A stretch of 64,000 bases of DNA from Bacilli bacterium (GTDB taxonomy: Bacteria; Bacillota_I; Bacilli_A; RF39; UBA660): assembly GCA_017410525.1 (NCBI GenBank), contig JAFQQQ010000002.1:124001-188000 (forward strand). Direction: 5' to 3'. Under the pieces are notes generated by a model. That model was not told the DNA's origin. It searched no databases and worked only from the letters and a program-made list of their open reading frames with translations. The translations under genes were made by a program, and so were the position numbers. Of the stretch, positions 27,010 to 37,174 are shown one piece after another; positions within the stretch are counted from its first letter, which is position 1; the number at the start of each line of letters is the position of its first letter.

Positions 27010-30000
27010 ATGAAGATAATAAAAACTATAGATGCGAATGAAGCATGTGCTGCTGTTTCGTATATATTTACTGAGCTTGCAGGTATTTATCCAATAACAC
27101 CTTCAAGTCCTATGGCAGAACATATGGATGAATGGAGTAGTAATAATAAAATTAATATATTTAATGATAAAGTTAAGATAGTAGAAATGCAAAGTGAAGC
27201 TGGGGCTGCGGGATTTATACATGGAACTTTACAAAATGGGGTACTTGCTACAACTTTTACAGCGAGCCAAGGATTACTTTTAATGATACCAAATATGTAT
27301 AAAATGGCTGGAGAAATGTTACCATGTGTTATGCATGTTGCAGCTCGTTCTTTATCTACTCATGCGTTAAGTATATTTGGTGATCATCAAGATATATATG
27401 CAGCAAGAAGTACAGGTTTTTGTATGCTTGCATCATCTTCGGTACAAGATAGTGCTTATCTAAGTGGTATTTCTCATCTATCTGCTATAGACGCTAGTTT
27501 ACCTTTTATGCACTTCTTTGATGGTTTTAGAACAAGTCATGAAATAAACAAAATAGAGATGCTAGAAATAGAAGACTATAAAAAATTATTAAATTATAAT
27601 GCATTAAATAAGTTTAGAAATAGATCAATAAATCCTAATAATCCTAATACAAGGGGTACTGCTGAGAATGATGATGTTTATTTTCAAGCTACAGAAATAA
27701 GAAATATATTCTATGATAAAGTTCCTGATATTGTAAATAGTTATATGGAAAAAATAAATAATATAGCCGGCACTAATTATAAACCTTTTAATTATTATGG
27801 AAGTAAGAATGCTAAAAAAGTAATAGTTGCTATGGGGTCAGTGTGTGAAACTATAAAAGAATATATTGATTCTACAAATGAAGAAATAGGTTTAATAGAA
27901 GTTCATTTATATAGACCTTTTAGTGTTAAATACTTATTAGATGTATTACCTGAAAGTGTTAAAAATATTGCTGTACTTGATAGGACTAAAGAGTTTGGAT
28001 CTAATGGAGAACCACTATACTTAGATATTGTATCTAGTTTAAAAGATAAAGATATAAATATAGTGGGTGGTAGATATGGTTTATCTAGTAAGAATACAAC
28101 ACCTTCACAAATAAAATCGGTTTATGATATGTTAGACAATCCTAAAAATAACTTTGTTATAGGGATTGTTGATGATGTAACTAATTTAAGCTTGGAAATA
28201 TCAGATTATAATATAAAAACAAGTAAAGAAATACTTATATATGGATATGGTTCTGACGGAATGGTAAGTGCTTCTAAATCTATAATTAAATTAATAGGTG
28301 ATAATACTGATAAATATGTTCAAGGATATTTTCAATATGATTCTAAAAAGAGTGGTGGAGTAACTACTTCTCATTTGAGAATAAGTGATAATAAAATAAG
28401 AAGTACTTATTATGTAGAAAATCCAGATATAGTAGTGGTATCTAAAGATAGTTATTTTAACGAATTTGAAATACTTAATAAAATAAGTGCAAACTCTATA
28501 ATGCTTATAAATACTACTAAAATTGAAGAAGAATTAAAAAACAGTTTAAGTAATAAATTAAAAAATTTATTACTTAAAAATAATACTAAAATATATACAA
28601 TAAATGCCTATGATATAGCAAGCAAAGTAGGTCTTGGTAATAAAATTAGTATGATTATGGAGTGTGCTATTCTTTACTTAACTAATTTAATTGATTATAA
28701 GTTTGCTAAAGAAGAACTAGTTAATTATATAAAAGATAAGTTTAGTAAAAAAGGCGATGATATAGTAAATGCTAATATAACTGCTTTAGATATGACAGAG
28801 GCAAATGTTAAAGAAATAAAATTAGATAATAATATTGATGTTGTAGAAAACAGATATATGGATTTATATGAAGCAATGTTTAAAAGAGAAGGTAATAGTT
28901 TACCAACTTCAGCATTTCTATCAATGCCAAGTGGTATATTTAAACCTGGAACAACTAAATTAGAAGAAAAAAATATAAGTGAAATAGTCCCACATTATAT
29001 AACTAATAATTGTATTGAGTGTAATCAATGTTCGTTTGTTTGTCCACATTCAGTAATTAGACCTTATTTACTTGATGAAGAAGAGTACAATAGTGCTCCA
29101 CAAGAAGTGAAGAACAGATGTAAAAAGGCTATGGGATTAGAAGGTTATTACTTTACTGTTGGAATTAGTATTAAAAACTGTACAGGTTGTGGGCTTTGTA
29201 TTAAGACTTGTCCTGGAATGAAAGGTGAGAAAGCTTTAACTTTTAATTCTTTAAGTGATGAGTTAAAAAATAAGGAACAAGAAGTATTTGATTATTTAGA
29301 TTCTAATATTAAAAATAAGAACAAACATAATGAATCTACAATAAAAGGATTACAGTTTAATAAACCTAAATTTGAATATTGTGGAGCATGTGCTGGATGT
29401 GGTGAACCATCTTATATTAAAATACTTACTCAACTTTATGGAGATAATTTAGTAATAGCTAATGCTACTGGGTGTTCATCTATATATGGTGGATCCGCTC
29501 CATCAACTCCATATAATATCCCTTGGGCAAGTTCATTATTTGAAGATAATGCTGAATATGGGTATGGTATGCTTATAAGTAACAATTTAATTAGAAATAG
29601 AATTAAAAATATAATGCAAAATAACATGGATAATTCTAATAGTGAATTATTTAAGTCTTGGTTAGAAAATTATGATAATTACGAAATAACTAAAAATATT
29701 TATGATAATTTAACTGATGATATTCCAAATGAATTAAAAGATTTAAAGGAGTATATTCCATCTAGAAATTATTGGTGTATAGGTGGAGATGGATGGGCAT
29801 ATGATATAGGTTTTAGTGGTATTGACCATGTGTTAGCAAGTAATGATAATATAAATATCTTAGTACTTGATACTGAAGTTTATTCTAATACTGGTGGTCA
29901 ATCAAGTAAGTCAAGCAATGCTGGATCTATTGCATCCTTTACTACAAGTGGTAAAAGAACATCTAAAAAAGATTTAGCTCGTATCGCAATGTCTTATAAA

Positions 30001-30399
30001 AATGCTTATGTAGCCCAAATTTCATTAGGTGCTAATATGATGCAAGTAATTAAAACATTAAAGGAAGCAAATGATTATCCAGGACCATCCATAGTAATTG
30101 CTTACTGTCCTTGTATATCACATGGTATAAAAGGAGGTATGAGTAATAGTGTAAGTATGGAAAAACTTGCTGTAGATTGTGGATATTTCCCAACATTTAG
30201 AAGGCATCCAATAAATGGATTTACTCTAGACAGTAAGAGAGTAGATTTTGAATTATTTGAAGAGTTCTTAAATTTGCAAACAAGATATTCAATGCTTAAT
30301 AAAGTAAATAATAATTTTAAAGAGTTATTAGAACAAACTAAAAACGACGCTATAGAAAGATATCAATACTATAGTAGTTTACAAAAGGTTGACAGTTAG
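27010..30399 (+). CDS. nifJ: Pyruvate:ferredoxin (flavodoxin) oxidoreductase
   Basis: A 1129-residue single-chain PFOR that oxidises pyruvate with CoA to acetyl-CoA, CO2 and reduced ferredoxin, the key step of anaerobic pyruvate fermentation. Domain I begins with TIDANEACAAVSYIFTELAGIYPITPSSPMAE. A two-cluster ferredoxin domain has CIECNQCSFVCPHS and CTGCGLCIKTCPG. The TPP domain has CGACAGCGEPSY, which ligates the third cluster, and GGDGWAYDIGF. Length and order are normal. ATG at 27010 behind AGGTGATGTTC; TATAAT at about 26987. The ~170 bp before it hold the previous terminator and an imperfect ACTATTA/TAATAGT hairpin. Confidence 0.97.
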   Translation: MKIIKTIDANEACAAVSYIFTELAGIYPITPSSPMAEHMDEWSSNNKINIFNDKVKIVEMQSEAGAAGFIHGTLQNGVLATTFTASQGLLLMIPNMYKMAGEMLPCVMHVAARSLSTHALSIFGDHQDIYAARSTGFCMLASSSVQDSAYLSGISHLSAIDASLPFMHFFDGFRTSHEINKIEMLEIEDYKKLLNYNALNKFRNRSINPNNPNTRGTAENDDVYFQATEIRNIFYDKVPDIVNSYMEKINNIAGTNYKPFNYYGSKNAKKVIVAMGSVCETIKEYIDSTNEEIGLIEVHLYRPFSVKYLLDVLPESVKNIAVLDRTKEFGSNGEPLYLDIVSSLKDKDINIVGGRYGLSSKNTTPSQIKSVYDMLDNPKNNFVIGIVDDVTNLSLEISDYNIKTSKEILIYGYGSDGMVSASKSIIKLIGDNTDKYVQGYFQYDSKKSGGVTTSHLRISDNKIRSTYYVENPDIVVVSKDSYFNEFEILNKISANSIMLINTTKIEEELKNSLSNKLKNLLLKNNTKIYTINAYDIASKVGLGNKISMIMECAILYLTNLIDYKFAKEELVNYIKDKFSKKGDDIVNANITALDMTEANVKEIKLDNNIDVVENRYMDLYEAMFKREGNSLPTSAFLSMPSGIFKPGTTKLEEKNISEIVPHYITNNCIECNQCSFVCPHSVIRPYLLDEEEYNSAPQEVKNRCKKAMGLEGYYFTVGISIKNCTGCGLCIKTCPGMKGEKALTFNSLSDELKNKEQEVFDYLDSNIKNKNKHNESTIKGLQFNKPKFEYCGACAGCGEPSYIKILTQLYGDNLVIANATGCSSIYGGSAPSTPYNIPWASSLFEDNAEYGYGMLISNNLIRNRIKNIMQNNMDNSNSELFKSWLENYDNYEITKNIYDNLTDDIPNELKDLKEYIPSRNYWCIGGDGWAYDIGFSGIDHVLASNDNINILVLDTEVYSNTGGQSSKSSNAGSIASFTTSGKRTSKKDLARIAMSYKNAYVAQISLGANMMQVIKTLKEANDYPGPSIVIAYCPCISHGIKGGMSNSVSMEKLAVDCGYFPTFRRHPINGFTLDSKRVDFELFEEFLNLQTRYSMLNKVNNNFKELLEQTKNDAIERYQYYSSLQKVDS

Positions 30400-30411
30400 T
30401 TAACCTTTTTT
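30383..30411 (+). terminator. PFOR terminator
   Basis: AAAAGGTT/AACCTTTT overlapping the stop, followed by T. Confidence 0.8.
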
Positions 30412-30458
30412 GTTTGTGTACTTAATTTATTTGTGCTAAAATAAAAATAGGTGATGCT

Positions 30459-31445
30459 ATGAAATTTAATTTATTTAAAAATAAAAAAGAGATAGAGTCT
30501 TTAAGAACAAAACTAATAAAGCAATTAACTTATGATCATGGTTATAGTCTTCTTAGAAGTAGTAAAACAATTCAAGAAGAAAATGACTTTATTCTTCAGC
30601 TAGCTAAACAATATGATGAATATGGATATATGAGTGAAGAACTGGGTATGGAGCTTGATGGTTTATTTGAAGATAAAGATTATGTTATTGGAATACATCG
30701 TACAGGCTATAATGATATGGATCAACAAATGATAGATAATATTTTTAATAAAGGATTAATAAATAATGGTCATATTATGCAAGGTGGAATGGCAGGTAAC
30801 TTTGATATTGAAAAAACAGTATCAATATTTCCTGATTTTACAGTGTTAAATGGGCAATTAAAAGCAGCTCATGGTTATAAAGGATCACAAGGCTGTATTA
30901 TTGTTAAAATACCTAAATCTTATTTAGGAAAAAGTGATGGACCAATAGAACCAATTTATTATAAACATGATAATGTAACAAAATTATTACCTGAATTTGT
31001 TTATGGATATGTACCTGTTGATAAGGAAGGTAGATTAGGAGATCTTAATAGAAATCCTAATTATAAGGATATTCACAACTTAGATAATCCAAATTTAATG
31101 TATGAAGCAAGTGCGGTATATAAAGCAAAAAGGGAGGGTAAAAATTTAGAAAAACAGAATTTAGCGCCCGTTTTAAAGTATCAAATAATAGAAGATGCAT
31201 ATAAAGATACATTAAATAAGTATGGAAATTATCAAGCTGAACAAGCTTTACTTCATTTGATAAATGAAAATGAAGTAAAATATTTTACTAAAAAAGAAAA
31301 TAGAGATAGATTAAGTAAGTATGTAATATATGGAGATGTTTTACAAATACTTTCTATTAATAATCCTAATATGAGTATTAATGAAGTTATTCAAACATTT
31401 ATGGAAAATTGTAATGAACAAGAAAAAAATAGTAAAGTAAGATAA
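30459..31445 (+). CDS. Hypothetical protein with ADP-ribosyltransferase-like motif pattern
   Basis: A 328-residue soluble protein I cannot assign firmly. The middle contains VIGIHRTGYNDMDQQMIDNI followed by FNKGLINNGH, then LKAAHGYKGSQGCIIVKIP and KLLPEFVYGYVPVD. An HxTG plus I(F)xxGL block, a beta strand, and a Glu in a PEF strand resemble the H-x-E pattern of ADP-ribosyltransferase-like folds, but this rests on pattern only. No signal peptide or membrane segment. ATG behind AGGTGATGCT with TAAAAT close upstream. It stands between housekeeping genes as a single transcription unit. Confidence 0.55.
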   Translation: MKFNLFKNKKEIESLRTKLIKQLTYDHGYSLLRSSKTIQEENDFILQLAKQYDEYGYMSEELGMELDGLFEDKDYVIGIHRTGYNDMDQQMIDNIFNKGLINNGHIMQGGMAGNFDIEKTVSIFPDFTVLNGQLKAAHGYKGSQGCIIVKIPKSYLGKSDGPIEPIYYKHDNVTKLLPEFVYGYVPVDKEGRLGDLNRNPNYKDIHNLDNPNLMYEASAVYKAKREGKNLEKQNLAPVLKYQIIEDAYKDTLNKYGNYQAEQALLHLINENEVKYFTKKENRDRLSKYVIYGDVLQILSINNPNMSINEVIQTFMENCNEQEKNSKVR

Positions 31446-31495
31446 AGAATAATTTGTAAAAAAATGTTAATTATGATTAAATATTTAAAATATTT

Positions 31496-31524
31496 TTGAC
31501 ATTTTATTACTAGAATTATATAAT
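31496..31524 (+). promoter_or_regulatory. Perfect consensus sigma-A promoter
   Basis: TTGACA, 17-bp spacer, TATAAT; about 21 bp before the start of the DUF5684 gene. Confidence 0.85.
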
Positions 31525-31545
31525 TAAATAGGAGGGAGTTGTATT

Positions 31546-32082
31546 ATGGCAAATGTTGCAGTAATCATTTTAATTTTTAGTTTTATTTTCTTTTTAATAC
31601 CAATTGGAATTGGTATATTTACAATAGTATCTTTATGGAAAGTTTTTAAAAAAGCAGGAAAAGAAGGTTGGGAATGCATTATACCTATTTATAATATAAT
31701 AGTTTTGCTTGAAATAACAGGATTACCTATATGGTATATTGCTTTATTATGTATACCAGGAGCTAATATATATGCAATAGTAAAAATATATTTAGAACTT
31801 GCTTATAGATTTAAACAATCTACTGGATTTGGAATTGGATTAATATTCTTATATCCAATATTTATAGGAATACTTGCTTTTAAAGATGAAATTACTTACG
31901 AAAGCGCACAACCTTTTGCTGAGTCATTCTGTAAGAATTGTGGTAATAAGATAAGTTCTAAAGACAAGTTTTGTACTAATTGTGGTGATGGAGTAGAAAT
32001 GCCAAAAGATATATGTTTAAGTTGTGGAAATAAAATAAAAGAAGATGCTAAATTTTGCACACACTGTGGAGCAAAATTATAA
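31546..32082 (+). CDS. DUF5684 membrane protein with two C-terminal zinc ribbons
   Basis: A 178-residue protein. Three membrane segments surround the DUF5684 signature LWKVFKKAGKEGWECIIPIYN. After the last segment come two zinc ribbons: FCKNCGNKI...FCTNCGD and ICLSCGNKI...FCTHCGAK. Function unknown; the ribbons face the cytoplasm if the topology is standard. It has a consensus promoter and a GGAGGGAG ribosome binding site, suggesting strong expression. Confidence 0.82.
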   Translation: MANVAVIILIFSFIFFLIPIGIGIFTIVSLWKVFKKAGKEGWECIIPIYNIIVLLEITGLPIWYIALLCIPGANIYAIVKIYLELAYRFKQSTGFGIGLIFLYPIFIGILAFKDEITYESAQPFAESFCKNCGNKISSKDKFCTNCGDGVEMPKDICLSCGNKIKEDAKFCTHCGAKL

Positions 32083-32183
32083 AAAGTGTAAAGTGGTAAA
32101 ATAAACTTAATAAATATAATAAAATAATAGAATATTTCTATTATTTTTTTACTTTTTATTGTATAATTGATATAGGTGTAATT

Positions 32184-33203
32184 ATGAATATTTATGGAAT
32201 AACGTTTGAAGAACTAGAAAATTATTTTATACAAAAAAATGATAAGAAGTTTAAAGCAACTCAAGTTTTTGATTGGGTATATAGGAAAAGAATTAAAAAC
32301 TTTGAAGAAATGAGAAATGTTTCAAAAGAAACTATAAATACTATGAAAGATGACTTCTATTTTGATAGATTAGAAATAATAGATAAAAGAGAAGATATAG
32401 ATGTTGCTAAATATTTATTTAAGCTTGAAGACGGAGAAAAAGTAGAAGCAGTAGTTATGTATCATGATTATGGTACTAGTATATGTATTTCCACTCAAGT
32501 AGGTTGTAATATGGGGTGTAAGTTTTGTGAAAGTGGAAGACTTAAAAAAGTTAGAAACTTGGGTGTTCATGAAATGGTACTTCAGATACTTATGGTTGAA
32601 GAAGATATAGAAATGAGACTTTCTCATATAGTTTTAATGGGAATAGGTGAACCTTTTGACAATTATGATAATGTAATTAAGTTTATAGATATTGTAAATA
32701 GTGATAAAGGGATTGCTATAGGAAGTAGACATATAACTGTATCTACTTGCGGTATTGTACCTAAGATAAAAGAATTTAGTGAGTTTGATAAACAAGTAAA
32801 TCTTGCTATAAGTTTGCACGCACCTAATAACGAAATAAGAAATAGTATTATGAATATAAATAAAGCTTATCCTATTGAAGAAGTAATAAAAGCTATAAAA
32901 GAATATATTGCTAAAACTAATAGAAGAGTAACTTTTGAATACATAATGCTTAAAGGTGTTAATGATAGTGAAATATGTGCACAAGAGTTAAGTAGATTAC
33001 TTAAAGGATTAAATTGCTATGTTAATTTAATTCCATATAATGAAACTAGTCATATAGAATATAAAAAGAGTAGTCAAGAATCTATTATTAAGTTTTATGA
33101 TGTATTAAAGAAGAATAATATAGGTGTTACGATAAGAAGAGAATTTGGTAGTAAAGTTAATGCTGCTTGTGGACAATTACGTTCACATTATGAGGAGGTA
33201 TAA
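32184..33203 (+). CDS. rlmN: 23S rRNA/tRNA adenine C2-methyltransferase RlmN
   Basis: A 339-residue radical SAM enzyme that methylates A2503 of 23S rRNA (and A37 of some tRNAs). The cluster motif is in VGCNMGCKFCESG (CxxxCxxC). The GIGEPFDNYDNV block and the catalytic Cys in NAACGQLRSHYE are present. It starts the cluster rlmN-prpC-prkC-rsgA-rpe seen in Firmicutes. TATAAT lies at about 32161, and the AGGTGTAATT ribosome binding site follows 8 bp later. Confidence 0.96.
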   Translation: MNIYGITFEELENYFIQKNDKKFKATQVFDWVYRKRIKNFEEMRNVSKETINTMKDDFYFDRLEIIDKREDIDVAKYLFKLEDGEKVEAVVMYHDYGTSICISTQVGCNMGCKFCESGRLKKVRNLGVHEMVLQILMVEEDIEMRLSHIVLMGIGEPFDNYDNVIKFIDIVNSDKGIAIGSRHITVSTCGIVPKIKEFSEFDKQVNLAISLHAPNNEIRNSIMNINKAYPIEEVIKAIKEYIAKTNRRVTFEYIMLKGVNDSEICAQELSRLLKGLNCYVNLIPYNETSHIEYKKSSQESIIKFYDVLKKNNIGVTIRREFGSKVNAACGQLRSHYEEV

Positions 33204-33204
33204 T

Positions 33205-33945
33205 ATGAATTATTATTATATAACAGATCCTGGAAAAGTTAGGGAAAGAAATGAAGATAGTGTATCAATAGTAGAAAATGGAGCAGGAGAAAAATTACTA
33301 ATAGTTGCAGATGGAATGGGAGGACATAAAGACGGAGAAGTTGCTTCTAAAATTGCTCTTAATCTTATCTGTGATAGATTTAAAAGTATTAGTAGTTTAG
33401 GTAATAAAGAAGATGCTATTAACTGGATACAAAGTACAGTTAGTGAAGCAAATGTAGAAATATTTAAATATGTTGCTGAACATCCAGAAAGTCAAGGTAT
33501 GGGGACTACTATTGTTTTATCAGTACTTACTCCTTCATATTTGCTCATTGGTAATATTGGAGATTCTTCAGGATATATTTATAAAAATAAAAAACTTCAT
33601 AAAATTACTGTGGATCACACTCTAGTAAATTTACTTTTAAAAAGTGGAGAACTTACAGAAGAAGAAGCAAAAAACCATCCTAAGAAAAATGTTCTTATGA
33701 AAGCTTTAGGTAGTAGTACGAATATAGATATGGATATATTTAATGTAGAATTAAATATAGATGGAATATTTTTATGTAGTGATGGATTAACTAATATGCT
33801 AGATGATAATCAGATTGCTAAAGTATTAAGTGAAGATTCTAGTTTACAAGAAAGATTAGAAAAACTGGTATTTAAAGCAAATAATCGTGGTGGGAATGAC
33901 AATATATCAATTGCATATTTAGTAAAGGAGGATTCTCATGATTAA
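33205..33945 (+). CDS. prpC: PP2C-type protein phosphatase PrpC
   Basis: A 246-residue metal-dependent phosphatase with the PP2C motifs TDPGKVRERNEDS, ADGMGGHKDGE, GNIGDSSGY, CSDGLTNM and GGNDNISIA. It reverses phosphorylation by PrkC. The ATG at 33205 follows GAGGAGGTATAAT, directly after the rlmN stop. Confidence 0.95.
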   Translation: MNYYYITDPGKVRERNEDSVSIVENGAGEKLLIVADGMGGHKDGEVASKIALNLICDRFKSISSLGNKEDAINWIQSTVSEANVEIFKYVAEHPESQGMGTTIVLSVLTPSYLLIGNIGDSSGYIYKNKKLHKITVDHTLVNLLLKSGELTEEEAKNHPKKNVLMKALGSSTNIDMDIFNVELNIDGIFLCSDGLTNMLDDNQIAKVLSEDSSLQERLEKLVFKANNRGGNDNISIAYLVKEDSHD

Positions 33946-35650
33946 TAAAGGGGAATTAATTGACAATCGTTATAAAATTGTTAAATCTATTGGTGAAGGT
34001 GGAATGGCTAATGTGTATTTAGCTTGGGATACTATACTTGAAAGAGATGTTGCTGTTAAGATACTTAGAGGAGATTTAGCTGAAGATGAAAAATTTATTA
34101 GAAGATTTCAAAGAGAAGCTAATTCTGCAAGTTCACTTAAACACCCTAATGTTGTAGAAATGTATGATGTAGGAGAAGATGATGGAAGACATTTCATAGT
34201 TATGGAGTATGTAGACGGTAAAACTTTAAAGAGTTTAATTAAAAAAAGAGGAGCTTTAAACTTAACGGAAGCAATAGATATAATGATGCAATTAACAAGT
34301 GGTATAGCTTGTGCTCATGATAGTTATATAATTCATAGAGACATAAAGCCACAAAATGTTATGATACTTGAAGACGGAAGGGTTAAAATAACTGATTTTG
34401 GTATAGCTATGGCATTAAATAATAATGAACTTACTCAAACTAATTCGGTTATGGGTAGTGTACACTATCTACCACCTGAACAAGCGAGTGGTAGTGGTTC
34501 AACTATTAAAAGTGATATTTATTCACTTGGAATACTTATGTTTGAGCTTTTAACTGGTAAGGTGCCTTTTAAAGGAGATAATGCAGTTGAAATAGCTATT
34601 AAACACATGAAGGATCAAATACCTAGCATATGTAATATAAATAATACAATTCCACAAAGTGTTGAAAATATAGTTTTAAAAGCATGTGCTAAAAATCCTA
34701 AAAATAGATATGAAACAGTATCTGAAATGTATGAAGATTTAAAAACATGTTTAGATCCACTTAGATTTGAAGAAAAAAGACTTGTTTATAAATATCCAGA
34801 ACACAATTCAGATAATTCTAAAACAATTACTAAGTTAGAATCAAGAGAAATTAAAAATAAAGATTTAGATTTAAGTGACACTGAAAAAAGAGACAAAGGA
34901 TTAAATATTGCTTTAATAATTGTAGGTATTATTTGTGTAAGCATAATAATAAGTGGTCTTGGATTTATACTTATTGCTAGTGGGGATAAGAAAAAGAATG
35001 TTACTGTTCCAAAAGAATTAGAAGGATTAAGCGAAAAAGACGCTTGCAAAAAAATAGAGAAAGCAGATTTAAATTGTGTAGTAGAATATGCTTATGATAA
35101 GGACTACGAAGAAGATGTTGTAATTAAAATAAGTCCTAAAGCTGATACACCACTAAAAGCTGGAGATAGGGTAACGATTACAGTATCATCTTTTGAAGAT
35201 ACTATAGAAGTAGAAGATTATACTGGGAAAAAAATTGATATAGTAAAAGCACAACTTGAAAGTTTAGGAATAAGAGTAGTAACTACTACAAAGAAAGTCA
35301 CTAAAGATGATGAAATAGAAGAAAATACTATAGTTAGTCAAAGTGTAGAAGTAGGAGATAGACTACATAAAGAGAATGGAGTTATTGAACTAACCTTTGC
35401 AACTCTTGTAACTGTATATCCAGATTTTACAGATGGATCTTATACTCAAGATTTAATACAACAATTCTGTGATGATAATGGAATTACTTGTGTATTTAAA
35501 AATGAAGAAGACAATAATTTTAAAGAAGGGGCAATAATTTCACAATCTAGAGGTGTTGGTGATGAAGTTAAGTCTAATACAAAACTTACAATAACAATCG
35601 CTACAAATAAAAAACAAGAAACTAATACAGAAGGAAATGAAGTTGAATAA
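33938..35650 (+). CDS. prkC: PASTA-domain Ser/Thr protein kinase PrkC
   Basis: A 570-residue membrane kinase. The kinase domain (about 10-270) has GEGGMANVYLAWD, VAVKIL, IHRDIKPQNVM and ITDFGIAMA. A transmembrane helix follows (about 326-350), then three PASTA-like repeats (about 357-565) that sense peptidoglycan or lipid II outside the cell. It overlaps prpC by 8 bp. The third repeat is less typical (LVTVYPDFTDGSYTQDLIQQF). Confidence 0.95.
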   Translation: MINKGELIDNRYKIVKSIGEGGMANVYLAWDTILERDVAVKILRGDLAEDEKFIRRFQREANSASSLKHPNVVEMYDVGEDDGRHFIVMEYVDGKTLKSLIKKRGALNLTEAIDIMMQLTSGIACAHDSYIIHRDIKPQNVMILEDGRVKITDFGIAMALNNNELTQTNSVMGSVHYLPPEQASGSGSTIKSDIYSLGILMFELLTGKVPFKGDNAVEIAIKHMKDQIPSICNINNTIPQSVENIVLKACAKNPKNRYETVSEMYEDLKTCLDPLRFEEKRLVYKYPEHNSDNSKTITKLESREIKNKDLDLSDTEKRDKGLNIALIIVGIICVSIIISGLGFILIASGDKKKNVTVPKELEGLSEKDACKKIEKADLNCVVEYAYDKDYEEDVVIKISPKADTPLKAGDRVTITVSSFEDTIEVEDYTGKKIDIVKAQLESLGIRVVTTTKKVTKDDEIEENTIVSQSVEVGDRLHKENGVIELTFATLVTVYPDFTDGSYTQDLIQQFCDDNGITCVFKNEEDNNFKEGAIISQSRGVGDEVKSNTKLTITIATNKKQETNTEGNEVE

Positions 35651-36486
35651 TGGTTGGAAAAATAATTAAACAAATAAGTAATGATTATACAGTAAAAGTA
35701 GATAATAAATTATATGTATGTAAAGCTAGAGGAAAATTTAGAAATATAGGTATTACTCCTTTAGTTGGAGATAATGTGGTAATAGATGAAAACAATAACT
35801 ATATATTAGAGATTATGGATAGAAAAAATGAACTTGATAGACCAAGTGTTTCTAATATAGATCAAGTAGTTATAGTAACAAGCGTTAAAATACCTGATTT
35901 TTCTTCTAATCTACTTGATAAATTATTAACTATAATAGAGTTTAATAATATAAAACCTGTTATATGCTTTACTAAATTAGATCTATTAAATGAAAGAGAG
36001 TTAGAAGAAATAAAAGAAATTATGTATTATTATAAAAAAATAGGTTATGAAGTATATAGTAATACTGATTCTAATCTAAAAGATATATTTAAAAATAAAA
36101 TAACAGTATTTGCCGGGCAAAGTGGTGCTGGGAAAAGTTCTTTATTAAATAGATTAGATAACTCTTTAAATTTAGAAATAGGTGAAGTCTCAATTGCACT
36201 TGGTCGTGGTAGGCATACAACACGTCATACTGAGTTAATAGAGGTATTAGGCGGGCTTATTGCTGATACCCCAGGTTTTTCTTCTATAGATTTTAGGGGT
36301 ATGAAAAAATCTGATATAAGAGATAATTTTATAGAGTTTAATGAATATAGAGATGGTTGTGAATACAAAGATTGTATGCACATAAATGAATTAAAATGTA
36401 TAGTAAAAGATAAAGTTAAAGATAATATAATAAAAACAAGTAGATACGAAAATTATTTGAAATTTGTAGAAAAAGGTGAATTATGA
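35650..36486 (+). CDS. rsgA: Small ribosomal subunit biogenesis GTPase RsgA
   Basis: A 278-residue circularly permuted GTPase. An OB-fold N-terminus is followed by the G4 motif (CFTKLDLL), the G1 motif GQSGAGKSSLLNRL and then G3 DTPGFSS. The C-terminal zinc site is GCEYKDCMHINELKC. It helps late 30S assembly. The start overlaps the prkC stop by 1 bp and the stop overlaps the rpe start. Confidence 0.95.
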   Translation: MVGKIIKQISNDYTVKVDNKLYVCKARGKFRNIGITPLVGDNVVIDENNNYILEIMDRKNELDRPSVSNIDQVVIVTSVKIPDFSSNLLDKLLTIIEFNNIKPVICFTKLDLLNERELEEIKEIMYYYKKIGYEVYSNTDSNLKDIFKNKITVFAGQSGAGKSSLLNRLDNSLNLEIGEVSIALGRGRHTTRHTELIEVLGGLIADTPGFSSIDFRGMKKSDIRDNFIEFNEYRDGCEYKDCMHINELKCIVKDKVKDNIIKTSRYENYLKFVEKGEL

Positions 36487-37112
36487 AAATAGCTGCTTCT
36501 TTTTTAGATATAAAAGAACCAAAAGTCGAAGAATTAAATAAATTAGATAGCTTAGATATAGATTATATACATTTAGATGTAATGGATGGAATATTTGTTG
36601 ATAATAAAACTTATACTTACGAAGAATTCTATGATATAACAAGACTTACTACTAAACCGAAAGATGTTCACTTAATGGTAAGTGATGTTAAAAAATATAT
36701 AGATGAGTTTTCTAAAATGAATCCTGAATTTTTAACATTCCACTATGAAGCAGTAAGTGAAGTTAGTAGTGTTATAAATTACATAAAAGATTTAGGTATA
36801 AAAGTAGGTATGTCTATTAAACCTTCTACTGATGTTTATGAGATTGCTAAGTATTTACCATATTTAGATTTAGTACTTGTTATGAGTGTTGAACCAGGAA
36901 AAGGCGGTCAATCATTTATAGAAGAAAGTATAAAAAAAATAGAACAATTATGTAATTTAAGAAGAGAAGAAAACTATAATTATAAAATTGAGGTAGATGG
37001 TGGTATAAATGATACTACTATAAAAAAATGTTATAAGGCAGATATATGTGTTGTAGGAAGTTTTATAACAAAACAAGATTATGAAGAAGCGTTAAGAAAA
37101 TTAAGAGATTAA
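36483..37112 (+). CDS. rpe: Ribulose-phosphate 3-epimerase
   Basis: A 209-residue TIM-barrel epimerase of the pentose phosphate pathway. Metal and catalytic segments are IHLDVMDGIFV, VHLMV, VMSVEPGKGGQSF and EVDGGIND. It is the last gene of the prpC-prkC-rsgA-rpe cluster. No clear terminator follows. Confidence 0.95.
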   Translation: MKIAASFLDIKEPKVEELNKLDSLDIDYIHLDVMDGIFVDNKTYTYEEFYDITRLTTKPKDVHLMVSDVKKYIDEFSKMNPEFLTFHYEAVSEVSSVINYIKDLGIKVGMSIKPSTDVYEIAKYLPYLDLVLVMSVEPGKGGQSFIEESIKKIEQLCNLRREENYNYKIEVDGGINDTTIKKCYKADICVVGSFITKQDYEEALRKLRD

Positions 37113-37122
37113 ACTTTTTTTC

Positions 37123-37151
37123 TTGATAATTTTAAAATTTTATTATATACT
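37123..37151 (+). promoter_or_regulatory. tig promoter
   Basis: TTGATA, 17-bp spacer, TATACT, 23 bp before the start. Confidence 0.7.
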
Positions 37152-37174
37152 AGATAGGTATTGGAGGAAGATTT

